Origin: DASQHM01 sp035632095
Lineage (GTDB): Bacteria; Pseudomonadota; Alphaproteobacteria; Ferrovibrionales; Ferrovibrionaceae
DNA: 43,037 bases
Direction of reading: 5' to 3'
Assembly (NCBI GenBank): GCA_035632095.1
Contig: DASQHM010000017.1
Span: 1-43,037 of the forward strand
How positions within the stretch are numbered: the first letter of the stretch is position 1; the number at the start of each line of letters is the position of its first letter. Positions 8,752 through 16,973 of the stretch are shown in pieces. The position numbers and the translations under genes were made by a program. The notes under the pieces were generated by a model. It searched no databases, was not told the origin of the DNA, and was given only the letters and a program-made list of their open reading frames with translations.

Positions 8752-9536
8752 ACGCGGCCGGCCAATCCGACGACCACGCATTGCTGATGGAAGTGGTGCG
8801 CGAGGCCGGGGCCATCGCCCGCGACTTTTTCGTCAAGGGCGCGAAGAGTTGGGAAAAGCGTCACGACGATCCGGTCAGCGAGGCCGACATCGCCGTGAAC
8901 GAGCATTTGCGCCAACGCCTTTTCGCCGTGCGGCCGCATTATGGCTGGCTTTCCGAGGAGACGGCCGACGACGGCTCGCGGCGCGAGGCGCGGCGGATCT
9001 GGATCGTCGATCCCATCGACGGCACGCGCGCGTTCCTGAAGCGCCAGCCGGAATTCGCCGTCTCGGTGGCATTGGTCGAAGACGGACGGCCCGTATCAGG
9101 CGTGGTGTTCAATCCGGCGCGCGATGAATTCTACGAGGCGTTCGCCGGCGGTGGCGCCCGGCTGAACGGTGCCGGCATTCGCGCCAGCGACCGGGCGAGC
9201 CTCGCCGGCGCGCAATTGCTGGCCAGCAAGCGGACCTTCGAGCGCAACGACTGGCTGCACCTGACGCCCGGCGCCAACTTCGCCTACATGAATTCGATCG
9301 CATACCGCATGGCCAAGGTGGCGAGCGGCGACTTCGACGCGGCCGTCACCTTCAGCGAAAAGAGCGATTGGGACGTCGCCGCCGCAGACCTGATCCTGAC
9401 CGAAGCGGGCGCGCACTGCACCACTTGCGACGGCAAGCCGCTTCGCTACAACGAAGCCGTGGCGCGCCATCCGAGCGTGCTCGCTGCCGCGCCCGGCGTC
9501 CATCCGATCCTGGTCAAGCTGCTAACGGCGGCGTGA
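8748..9536 (+). CDS. cysQ: 3'(2'),5'-bisphosphate nucleotidase CysQ (inositol monophosphatase family)
   Basis: CysQ removes the 3'-phosphate of adenosine 3',5'-bisphosphate, a by-product of sulfate assimilation and sulfotransfer. The 262-residue product has all the lithium-sensitive phosphatase metal motifs: DPVSEADIAVNEHL (residues 41-54), LSEE (68-71), WIVDPIDGT (85-93) and SDWDVAAAD (206-214). The ATG overlaps the tldE stop. In related genomes a DUF4170 gene and waaA usually follow; here a minus-strand oxidoreductase follows convergently, 17 bases away. Inositol-phosphate phosphatase activity is the main alternative. Confidence 0.9.
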   Translation: MNAAGQSDDHALLMEVVREAGAIARDFFVKGAKSWEKRHDDPVSEADIAVNEHLRQRLFAVRPHYGWLSEETADDGSRREARRIWIVDPIDGTRAFLKRQPEFAVSVALVEDGRPVSGVVFNPARDEFYEAFAGGGARLNGAGIRASDRASLAGAQLLASKRTFERNDWLHLTPGANFAYMNSIAYRMAKVASGDFDAAVTFSEKSDWDVAAADLILTEAGAHCTTCDGKPLRYNEAVARHPSVLAAAPGVHPILVKLLTAA

Positions 9537-9553
9537 GACGGGACGGCGGCGAA

Positions 9554-11623
9554 CTACGCCCGCCGCGCCCATACGGCGTTGTCGTGGAAAGCGCCGCCGC
9601 CGTTCGGCGCCGGCGCGTCGGCGCCGGTCAGATAGTTGATGCCGCGGCCCTCGACGAAAGCCGCGTTCGGCCAAATGCCTTCCACGACGATCACGCCGGG
9701 CTGCAAGCCGTCGAATTCCTCGGCATGCACCACCACGTTGCTGCGGCGATTGCCGAGCCGCACCAGTTCGCCATGCCGGAGGCCGAGCCGCGCCAGATCG
9801 TCGGGATGCATTTTCGCCTGCGGCCGTCCCTCGCGGGCGATCGAGGTCGGCGTCTCGTTGAAGGACGTGTTGAGGAAGCTCCGCGCCGGGGACGTCATCA
9901 AACGGAACGGATGCTCGTCGGTCGCTTCCTCGATCACCGCGAAATGATCCGGCAGCCGCGGCATTCTCGCATGATCCGGTCCGACCCGCGACCAATCGGG
10001 CGCGAAGTGGAACTTCTTGTCCGGATAGGCGAAGCCGTTGAGATAGTGCGCGGTCTCGAAATCCGGCTGGCAATCGTGCCAGCGCTTCTCCATGAGCGTG
10101 CGCGCATCCGGCCAGCCGGAGGACTTGAGCGTCCAGTCCACCAATTCCAATTCAGTCATGGCGAAGCCCGGATGCTCGGCGCCGAGCCGCGCGGCCAGGC
10201 CGCACAGCACCTGATGATTGGAGCGGGACTCCGCATAGGCCTCGATCAGCTTCGGGCCGATCTGGATGAACTGATGGCGGCCGCCCTGGTAAAGGTCGTC
10301 GTGCTCGAGGAATGTCGTCGCCGGCAGCACGATGTCGGCGAACTTCGCCGTCTCGGTCATGAACTGCTCGTGCACGCAGACGAAAAGGTCGTCGCGGGCG
10401 AAGCCCTTGTGCACGAGCGTCTGATCGGGCGCCACGGTGGCCGGGTTGGTGTTCTGGATCAGCATGGCGGTGACCGGCGGACCTTTGCCGAGATCCTGTT
10501 TGTCGCCGGTGAGCACAGGCCCGATCCGCGTCATGTCGAGGATGCGGACGCCGCGGTCCACCGCGTCCAGGCCCTCGATCATGGTCTTGTTCCAGTGGTA
10601 GATGGCGCCGTTGTTGTAGAAGGCGCCGCCGCCGCGGTATTTCCATGCGCCCGTCACCGCCGCCAGGCACGACGCGGCGTGCATGTTGGCCGAACCGTTG
10701 CGCGAGCGCGAAAATCCGTAGCCGAGCCGCAGGAAGCTTCGCTTAGTGCCGCCGTAAAGGCGCGCGAAGTCGAGAATTTGCTGCACGTCGAGGCCGGTGA
10801 TCCGCGCCGCCCATTCTGGCGTGCGGCTCTGCAGGTGCTGTTCGAACTCGGCGGGAACGTCGGTGTATTCGGCGAGGTAGTCGCGATCCGCGAAGCCTTC
10901 CTTGAACAGGACGTGCATCACCGCGCAGGCGAAGGCGCCGTCGGTGCCGGGTCTGAGCGCGATGTGCACGTCGGCCGTCTCGGCGGTGCCGTTGCGATAG
11001 GGATCGATCACCACCAACTTGGCGCCGCGCTCCTTCCGCGCGCGGGTGACATGCGCCATGACGTTCACCTGGGTCGCGACCGCATTCGTGCCCCAGATGA
11101 CGATGAGATCGCTGTCCGCCATTTCGCGCGGATCGGCGCCGCGGAGCGCGCCCGTCCCCGCGACCCAACCGGCATGGGCCAGATTGACGCAAATGGTGGT
11201 CTTCTGGCCGGAATAGCGCATCACGTGGCGGAGCCGGTTGATGCCATCGCGCTGCACCAGGCCCATGGTGCCCGCATAGTAATAGGGCCAGACCGCCTCG
11301 CTGCCGTAACGCCTCGTCGCGGCCTCGAACGCGGCCGCGACCTCGTCGAGCGCCTGGTCCCAGGTGATGGGCCGGAATTCGCCCGATCCCTTGCCCCCTA
11401 CGCGCTGCAACGGCTGACGCAGGCGGTCCGGGTGATGCACGCGCTCGGCGTAGCGGGCCACCTTGGCGCAGACGACGCCGAGCGTGTAGGAATTGTCCGC
11501 CGCGCCGCGCACGCGGCCGATGGTATGCGCATCCAGCCGCTCGACCTCCAGCGCGCAGGTGGAGGGGCAATCGTGCGGACAGGTCGAATGCAGGACTTGC
11601 GGCTTCGGCTTCAGCGCATTCAT
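9554..11623 (-). CDS. molybdopterin-dependent oxidoreductase, DMSO-reductase family
   Basis: The 689-residue protein has an N-terminal [4Fe-4S] site formed by C15, C19, C23 and C52 (CPHDCPSTC then VVC), followed by the Mo-bisPGD domains. The C-terminal barrel (about residues 560-689) matches a molydopterin dinucleotide-binding domain. No Tat signal is present, so it is probably cytosolic. No electron-transfer or membrane-anchor subunit lies next to it, unlike most respiratory members, and the substrate is unknown. It is a single-gene unit on the minus strand between cysQ and the MsbA-type gene, and looks inserted into an otherwise lipid A-linked plus-strand run. It is convergent with cysQ and divergent from the exporter. 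Confidence 0.9.
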   Translation of the reverse strand: MNALKPKPQVLHSTCPHDCPSTCALEVERLDAHTIGRVRGAADNSYTLGVVCAKVARYAERVHHPDRLRQPLQRVGGKGSGEFRPITWDQALDEVAAAFEAATRRYGSEAVWPYYYAGTMGLVQRDGINRLRHVMRYSGQKTTICVNLAHAGWVAGTGALRGADPREMADSDLIVIWGTNAVATQVNVMAHVTRARKERGAKLVVIDPYRNGTAETADVHIALRPGTDGAFACAVMHVLFKEGFADRDYLAEYTDVPAEFEQHLQSRTPEWAARITGLDVQQILDFARLYGGTKRSFLRLGYGFSRSRNGSANMHAASCLAAVTGAWKYRGGGAFYNNGAIYHWNKTMIEGLDAVDRGVRILDMTRIGPVLTGDKQDLGKGPPVTAMLIQNTNPATVAPDQTLVHKGFARDDLFVCVHEQFMTETAKFADIVLPATTFLEHDDLYQGGRHQFIQIGPKLIEAYAESRSNHQVLCGLAARLGAEHPGFAMTELELVDWTLKSSGWPDARTLMEKRWHDCQPDFETAHYLNGFAYPDKKFHFAPDWSRVGPDHARMPRLPDHFAVIEEATDEHPFRLMTSPARSFLNTSFNETPTSIAREGRPQAKMHPDDLARLGLRHGELVRLGNRRSNVVVHAEEFDGLQPGVIVVEGIWPNAAFVEGRGINYLTGADAPAPNGGGAFHDNAVWARRA

Positions 11624-11692
11624 CGGGCAGACTCGTCGTGAATTGGAAAGATGGTAGCCGCGACGGGGATTTGCGGCAACCCGGCGCGGCTG

Positions 11693-11719
11693 TTGCCGGC
11701 TCCCCCGGCGTGCTATGGT
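11693..11719 (+). promoter_or_regulatory. candidate promoter of the MsbA-type gene
   Basis: TTGCCG (11693-11698) and TATGGT (11714-11719), preceded by TGC, are separated by 15 bases. The spacing is short, but the TGCTATGGT form resembles -10 regions common upstream of alphaproteobacterial genes. It lies 33 bases upstream of the GTG start at 11753, in the divergent gap. Support is by pattern only. Confidence 0.3.
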
Positions 11720-11752
11720 CCGCCCCGTGAATCCGGGCTATTCGACACCAGA

Positions 11753-13579
11753 GTGAGCGCCGCGAACCCGAATCGCCGCCGGCCCGCGTCCAGCTTTGCC
11801 CTGATCCGGCGGCTGGTGAGCGACCGGGTGCGTCCGCACATTTGGACCTTGGCCCTGACGACCCTGTTCATGGGCGTGGCCGCAGCCAGCACCGGCGCCA
11901 ACGCCTGGCTGATGCAGCCGGCGCTCGACTACGTCTTCATCGACCACGACCGGCGCATGATGTGGCTGATCCCGCTGGCCGTCATCGCCGTCGCCGCCGT
12001 GAAGGGTTTCGCGTCCTACGCCGAAACCATCACGATGAACAAGGTGGGCCAGCGCATCATCGTCGACACCCAGGTCGATTTGTTCGCGCACCTCATGCGC
12101 GCCGATCTCGGCTGGCTGCACACCATGCACACCGGAAAGCTGGTGTCGAACTTTCTGTTCGACGTCACGCTGCTGCGCGACGCAGTTAGCCGGGCGCTCA
12201 CCGGCATCATCAAGGACGCGCTCAGCCTCGTCTTCCTGACCGGCGTGATGTTCCTGCGCGATTGGAAGCTTTCCATCGTGGTGGTGTTCGTCTTTCCGGC
12301 CGCCGGCATCCTGGTGCGCAACTTCGGCAAGCGGACGCGCAAAGGCTCCACCGCGACGCAGGAAGAGACCGGCCGCCTCACCACCATCCTCAACGAAGCC
12401 TTCGAGGGCGCCCGCCTGGTCAAGGCCTACGGCATGGAGGACCACGAGATCGAGCGGACGCGATCGTCGGTGGAGCGCCGCCTCGCCCATATCATGAAAG
12501 TGATCCGTGCCCGCGCCGCATCGACGCCGACGACCGAGGCGCTCGGCGGCATAGCCGTGGCGCTTGCAATTCTTTACGGCGGCTGGCAATCGTCCATCGG
12601 CCAGATGACGCTCGGCGACTTCGGCTCGTTCATCACCGCCCTCCTGCTCGCCTATCAGCCGCTGAAGAGCATCTCGACGCTCGGGCCTGCGTTGCAGGAA
12701 GGCTTGGCCGCCGCGGAGCGGTTGTTCGCGCTGATGGATATCGAACCCTCGATCAAGGATCGCGACGGGGCGGCGACGCTTGCCCCATCCGGCGGCGATA
12801 TCCGTTTCGACAACGTGCGCTTCGCCTACGCCGAGGATACGCCTGCCTTGCATGGCGTAAGCTTCACCGTGCAGGCCGGCCGCAAGGTCGCGCTGGTCGG
12901 ACCCTCCGGCGCGGGCAAGAGCACGATCCTGAACCTGATCCCGCGCTTCTACGACGTGGACGAGGGCTCGGTCAGCATCGCCGGCCAGGACGTGCGCGAC
13001 GTGACGCTGGCATCGCTCCGTTCGTTGATGGCCCTGGTGAGCCAGGAATCGCGGCTGTTCGACGATACGGTGCGCGCCAACATTCTCTATGGCCGCCCCG
13101 GCGCCAGCGACGCGGACGTGGTGGCCGCCGCCGAGGCCGCCGCGGCGCACGAATTCATCCTCGCCTTGCCGCAAGGGTATGACACGGTCGTGGGCGAAAA
13201 CGGCGTGAAGCTTTCCGGCGGACAGCGCCAGCGCATCGCCATCGCGCGCGCCATGCTGAAGAACGCGCCGATCCTGCTGCTGGACGAGGCGACGTCGGCG
13301 CTCGACACGGAAGCCGAACGCCTGGTACAGGCCGCGCTCAGGCGGCTCATGCAAGGGCGCACGACCCTGGTCATCGCGCATCGGCTTTCCACCGTGATCG
13401 ATGCCGACGAAATCCAGGTCATCGATCAGGGCCGCGTGGTGGAGAGCGGTCGCCATGCCGAGCTGTTGGCCCGCGGCGGCACCTACGCACGGCTTTATGC
13501 CCAGCAATTCGCCGACGAGGAGCCCGCCGCGCCGGCCGGCGTCGCGCGCGGCGAAGCAGCGGCAGTCGCCCGAGCCTGA
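11753..13579 (+). CDS. msbA: ABC transporter, MsbA-type lipid A flippase (fused permease and ATPase)
   Basis: MsbA-type half-transporters flip lipid A precursors across the inner membrane. From the GTG at 11753 the product has about 608 residues: a six-helix permease domain (about 20-330) and an ATPase with Walker A GPSGAGKST (383-391), signature LSGGQ (487-491), Walker B ILLLDEATSALD (from 507) and H-loop IAHRLST. The frame is open back to an ATG at 11651, but that segment lacks family features and covers the likely promoter, so 11753 is preferred; the start is not certain. It is followed by a DUF374 acyltransferase, lpxK and an LpxL-type acyltransferase, which supports lipid A export over drug export. 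The last 20 or so residues are alanine-rich and variable. Confidence 0.88.
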   Translation: MSAANPNRRRPASSFALIRRLVSDRVRPHIWTLALTTLFMGVAAASTGANAWLMQPALDYVFIDHDRRMMWLIPLAVIAVAAVKGFASYAETITMNKVGQRIIVDTQVDLFAHLMRADLGWLHTMHTGKLVSNFLFDVTLLRDAVSRALTGIIKDALSLVFLTGVMFLRDWKLSIVVVFVFPAAGILVRNFGKRTRKGSTATQEETGRLTTILNEAFEGARLVKAYGMEDHEIERTRSSVERRLAHIMKVIRARAASTPTTEALGGIAVALAILYGGWQSSIGQMTLGDFGSFITALLLAYQPLKSISTLGPALQEGLAAAERLFALMDIEPSIKDRDGAATLAPSGGDIRFDNVRFAYAEDTPALHGVSFTVQAGRKVALVGPSGAGKSTILNLIPRFYDVDEGSVSIAGQDVRDVTLASLRSLMALVSQESRLFDDTVRANILYGRPGASDADVVAAAEAAAAHEFILALPQGYDTVVGENGVKLSGGQRQRIAIARAMLKNAPILLLDEATSALDTEAERLVQAALRRLMQGRTTLVIAHRLSTVIDADEIQVIDQGRVVESGRHAELLARGGTYARLYAQQFADEEPAAPAGVARGEAAAVARA

Positions 13580-13593
13580 TCCAGGATCGCTCC

Positions 13594-14298
13594 GTGCGCC
13601 TCGGCAAGCGCGTCATTCACGGCAACGCCTTGCGCGGCCTGTTCTGTTGGCTCACGGCGCGCTACATCCGCCTGGTTTGGGCGACGGGCCGCTGGCGCGT
13701 GATCGGAGGCGAGCATCCGGAATCGTTTTGGCGTGCGGACAAGCCCTTTATCGGCGCATTCTGGCACGGGCGCATCCTGATGATGCCTTGCGCCTGGTCC
13801 ACGAACCGGCGCATGAACATGCTGATTTCGCAACATCGCGACGGCGAGCTCATCGCCCGCACTATCGGGCATTTCGGGCTTTGCGCGCTGCGCGGTTCGT
13901 CGCGCAAGGGCGGCACGCAGGCGCTTCGCGCCATGTTGCGCGCGCTGCGCGCGGGCGAATGCGTCGGCGTGACACCCGATGGTCCACGCGGGCCGCGCAT
14001 GCGGGCCGCCGACGGCATCGTCAGCCTCGCGCGGCTCGCCGGCATCCCGATTCTGCCTGCCACCTTCGGCGTCAGCCGGAGGCGGTTGCTGTCGAGCTGG
14101 GATCGCTTCGTCATCGCGCTACCGTTCAGCCGCGGCGTCATCGTCTGGGGAGCGCCGATCAAGGTCGCGGAGGACGCCGACGCGGCCGCAATCGAGGCAG
14201 CGCGCGCAGCGGTCGAAGCCGCGCTCAATCGCATCACCGACGAAGCCGACCGCCAATGCGGCCAAACGCCGGTTCCGCCCGACGATGCGCGCGCCTGA
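13594..14298 (+). CDS. DUF374 lysophospholipid/lipid A acyltransferase-like protein
   Basis: The 234-residue product is a DUF374 member. It shows FWHGR (residues 56-60), where the histidine is the likely catalytic base, ISQHRDGE (78-85), RGSSRKGG (100-107) and TPDGPRGP (127-134). DUF374 proteins include LpxJ of epsilonproteobacteria, a secondary acyltransferase of lipid A precursors; that role is plausible here but inferred. The start is a GTG at 13594, 14 bases after the transporter stop. Its 3' end overlaps the lpxK start by 14 bases. The N-terminal 35 residues may lie along the inner membrane. A general glycerolipid acyltransferase is the alternative. Confidence 0.87.
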   Translation: MRLGKRVIHGNALRGLFCWLTARYIRLVWATGRWRVIGGEHPESFWRADKPFIGAFWHGRILMMPCAWSTNRRMNMLISQHRDGELIARTIGHFGLCALRGSSRKGGTQALRAMLRALRAGECVGVTPDGPRGPRMRAADGIVSLARLAGIPILPATFGVSRRRLLSSWDRFVIALPFSRGVIVWGAPIKVAEDADAAAIEAARAAVEAALNRITDEADRQCGQTPVPPDDARA

Positions 14299-15265
14299 AT
14301 TCTGGCACAGCGGGACGCAAAGTCTCTGGCCGGGCTTGCTGGAGCCCGTTTCCCATGTCTGGATCGCCGCCGGACATTGGCGGCAGCGCCACGCCCATCC
14401 GTACCGGTCGCCGGTGCCCGTCGTCTGCGTCGGCAACCTGGTCGCTGGCGGTGCCGGCAAGACGCCGACGGCGATCGAAGTCGCGCGACGGCTGTTGCGG
14501 CACGGCCGGCAGCCGCATTTGGTGACGCGCGGCTATGGCGGCAAGCTCCACGGCCCGCTCCGCGTCGAGCCGCAGCGGCACACGGCGCGTCTCGTCGGCG
14601 ACGAAACGCTGCTGCTGGCCGAAGTCGCGCCGACATGGGTGGCGCGCGACCGCGCGAGCGGCGTCAGGGCCGCGGCGGAAGCGGGCGCGGATGCGGTGGT
14701 GCTCGACGACGGCCACCAGAATTTCACTGTGCAAAAGGACCTTTCCCTTGTCGTGATCGACGCGGCGTACGGTCATGGCAACGGCCGCGTCATTCCGGCA
14801 GGACCGCTGCGCGAGCCGGCGGCGGATGGCCTTGCGCGCGCCGACGGCGTGGTGCTGATCGGCGACGGCCCGCCGGAAGACGGTCTGCTGCCCGCGCGCC
14901 GCGACTTGCCGATCCTGCGCGCGCGCCTGGCCGCGGGCGCGAACGGTTCATCCCTGGCCGGCCGCCGCGTTCTCGCCTTCGCCGGCATCGGACAGCCGGA
15001 GAAATTCTTCCGGACCCTGAAGGAACTCGGCTGCACCTTGGCTCTTGCGCATGGTTTTCCGGATCATCACGTGTATGCGCCCGACGAGATTATGCGCCTG
15101 GTGGAAGCCGCCCAAGGCGCCGGCGCGATACCGGTTACCACCGCAAAGGATTGGGTGCGCCTTTCGGATGAAGCACGCGCCATGATTCACAAGCTCGACG
15201 TGGCTCTGCGGTTTGAAGACGACGGACGGCTCGACGAGTTGCTCGCAAGGGTGATCCGTGGCTAG
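14285..15265 (+). CDS. lpxK: tetraacyldisaccharide 4'-kinase LpxK
   Basis: LpxK phosphorylates the 4' position of the lipid A disaccharide to give lipid IVA at the inner membrane. The 326-residue protein has the P-loop GNLVAGGAGKTP (residues 50-61) and the VLDDGHQNF acidic motif (139-147), both standard. The ATG at 14285 lies inside the end of the DUF374 gene (14-base overlap). The 3' end overlaps the next gene's GTG by 8 bases, so the three genes are likely translationally coupled. In related genomes waaA lies immediately upstream of lpxK, but here it does not. Confidence 0.95.
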   Translation: MRAPEFWHSGTQSLWPGLLEPVSHVWIAAGHWRQRHAHPYRSPVPVVCVGNLVAGGAGKTPTAIEVARRLLRHGRQPHLVTRGYGGKLHGPLRVEPQRHTARLVGDETLLLAEVAPTWVARDRASGVRAAAEAGADAVVLDDGHQNFTVQKDLSLVVIDAAYGHGNGRVIPAGPLREPAADGLARADGVVLIGDGPPEDGLLPARRDLPILRARLAAGANGSSLAGRRVLAFAGIGQPEKFFRTLKELGCTLALAHGFPDHHVYAPDEIMRLVEAAQGAGAIPVTTAKDWVRLSDEARAMIHKLDVALRFEDDGRLDELLARVIRG

Positions 15266-16139
15266 GCCGATGCGCTTGAAATACCGCATCGAAGCCGCAT
15301 TCGTTCGCGTCGCGTATGTGCTGTTTCGCGCCCTGCCGGTCGAGGCGGCATCAGCCATCGGCGGTGCGATCGCGCGCACGATCGGCCCGCTTTTGCCCAT
15401 AAGCCGCGAGGCGGAAACGCGGTTGCGGCGGGCAATTCCGGATATCGGCGCCGCGGAAGCCGAGAAAATCGTCCGGCGCATGTGGGACAACCTCGGCCGC
15501 GTCGCAGGCGAATATGCGCATCTCGACCGCATCGATCGCGACGACGGCGGCAAACGCGTGGAAGTCGTCGGAGCCGAGCACATCGACGCGCTGCGCGACG
15601 ATGGGATCGGCGGCATCTTTTTTTCCGGCCACTTCGGCAATTGGGAGATTCTACCAATCGCCGCCAGCCGCCGCGGCGTCCCTTTGACCCTTGTTTATCG
15701 CGAAGCGAACAACCCCGCAGTGGAAGAGATCATACAGCGGGCGCGGGCTGGCGCGCTCAGCAGGCATTTGGCGAAGGGTGCCGCGGGGGCGCGCGACTTG
15801 GTGAGCGCCATCGCCAACGGCGAGCACCTCGGAATGCTCCTGGATCAGAAAATGAACGACGGCATTCCGGTGCCGTTTTTCGGCCGCGACGCGATGACGG
15901 CGCCGGCCATGGCACGGCTGGCCCTGCGTTACGGATGTCCCGTGGTGCCGGCGCGCGTGGAACGAACCGGCCCGGCGCGTTTCCGTCTCACCGTCTACCC
16001 GCCGATGCATTTTGACGATACGGGCGATGCGCGCGCCGACACGCTGGCGGCCATGACCCGGGTAAACGCGATCATGGAGGGATGGATCAGGGAGCGCCCC
16101 GACCATTGGCTCTGGTTGCACCGGCGCTGGCCGGATTGA
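15258..16139 (+). CDS. lpxL: lipid A late acyltransferase, HtrB/LpxL family
   Basis: The 293-residue protein belongs to the lauroyl/myristoyl acyltransferase family that adds secondary acyl chains to lipid A precursors. The catalytic H-x4-E is HFGNWE (H125, E130), and LLDQKMNDG with PVPFFGR follows at about 193-210. A hydrophobic N-terminal segment (about 12-48) should anchor it to the inner membrane. The start is GTG 15258; an ATG at 15270 is possible and would shorten it by four residues. It is the last gene of the lipid A run and ends 18 bases from the convergent M23 gene. Canonical LpxL enzymes act after Kdo addition, which makes the missing Kdo transferase gene notable. Confidence 0.88.
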   Translation: MARPMRLKYRIEAAFVRVAYVLFRALPVEAASAIGGAIARTIGPLLPISREAETRLRRAIPDIGAAEAEKIVRRMWDNLGRVAGEYAHLDRIDRDDGGKRVEVVGAEHIDALRDDGIGGIFFSGHFGNWEILPIAASRRGVPLTLVYREANNPAVEEIIQRARAGALSRHLAKGAAGARDLVSAIANGEHLGMLLDQKMNDGIPVPFFGRDAMTAPAMARLALRYGCPVVPARVERTGPARFRLTVYPPMHFDDTGDARADTLAAMTRVNAIMEGWIRERPDHWLWLHRRWPD

Positions 16140-16157
16140 GGCCGCGCAAGCCCGCGG

Positions 16158-16973
16158 TCAATGGTCCGGCATCGGGCCGACGAGCAGCGCCGGATCGAGC
16201 CGTTGGTCGAACCAGTTGACGCGCCAATCGAGGTGCGACGCCGTGACGCGGCCGGTGTGGCCGACCAGGCCGATGGTGTCGCCCTGGCGCACGCGGTCGC
16301 CGACCTTCACCAGCAGCTTGCTCAGGTGCGAATAGGCGCCCGACAGGCCGAAGCCGTGGTCGACGATGATGGTGCCGCCGGTGAGCAGCATATCGGGCTC
16401 GGCCATAAGCACGACCCCATCGGTCGAAGCTTTGACCGGGGTGCCCTCGGGCGCCGCGATGTCGATCCCGTAGTGCGGCTGCCGCGGCTCGCCGTTCAGG
16501 ATGCGTTGGCTGCCATAGATGCTGGTGATCGTGCCGATGACCGGCCAGATCCAGCCGCTGCGGAACAAGGGCTCGGCGGAATCGATTTCGCGCACCTTGG
16601 CCACTTCCGCATTGTCGCGCTTGATGCGCTCCAGTTCCTCCGGATTGGGCGTGACCATGTTCTGAGGCAAGCCGTCGACGCGCTGAATATCATATGGGTG
16701 CGACGCGACGCTTAGAATGCGGCGTTCGGAGCGGCCGTCGGCGAACCGCACTTCGATGACGGAATCGGCCGGGTGATCCCGACCGAAGCCGAATACGAAT
16801 TGGCCGTCGCCGGCGACACGGGCGGCGCGTCCATCCACCAGCACCGTCGCGCCGGGCGCCGCCCGGCCCATCATGAGACCGCCCTGCTGCTGGTGTCCTG
16901 CGAGCGTGACGTCGGCGAGCGCAGGCGCGACCCAAATCGTCAAAACCGCCGCCAGCCAACCGAAATGCCTCAC
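16158..16973 (-). CDS. secreted M23 family (LytM-type) peptidase with an altered zinc motif
   Basis: The 271-residue product has a signal peptide (residues 1-20, cut after APALA), a beta-rich N-terminal part and a C-terminal LytM domain (about 140-265). Metal ligands H167 and D171 (HYGID) and histidine H216 (YSHLSKL) are present. The usual final H-x-H is SHLDW here: H247 is kept, but the second histidine, normally a zinc ligand, is D249. Aspartate can bind zinc, so activity is possible but unproven. The role is presumably peptidoglycan cleavage, or regulation of amidases if inactive. Its ATG overlaps the xseA stop by four bases, so it is probably translated with xseA. Confidence 0.9.
   Translation of the reverse strand: MRHFGWLAAVLTIWVAPALADVTLAGHQQQGGLMMGRAAPGATVLVDGRAARVAGDGQFVFGFGRDHPADSVIEVRFADGRSERRILSVASHPYDIQRVDGLPQNMVTPNPEELERIKRDNAEVAKVREIDSAEPLFRSGWIWPVIGTITSIYGSQRILNGEPRQPHYGIDIAAPEGTPVKASTDGVVLMAEPDMLLTGGTIIVDHGFGLSGAYSHLSKLLVKVGDRVRQGDTIGLVGHTGRVTASHLDWRVNWFDQRLDPALLVGPMPDH

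Noticed and set aside
9368..11641. 757-residue plus-strand open frame opposite the molybdopterin oxidoreductase
   Set aside because: It is a GC-rich antisense shadow of a gene with clear motifs; the translation is rich in Arg, His, Ala and Gly without any domain.
11738..13507. 589-residue minus-strand frame opposite the ABC transporter
   Set aside because: Antisense shadow; the plus strand has Walker A, signature and Walker B motifs, while this translation shows no structure.
16142..16157. CCGCG-N6-CGCGG hairpin between lpxL and the M23 gene as a terminator
   Set aside because: The stem has only five pairs, no T-tract, and such repeats are frequent by chance in this GC-rich DNA.
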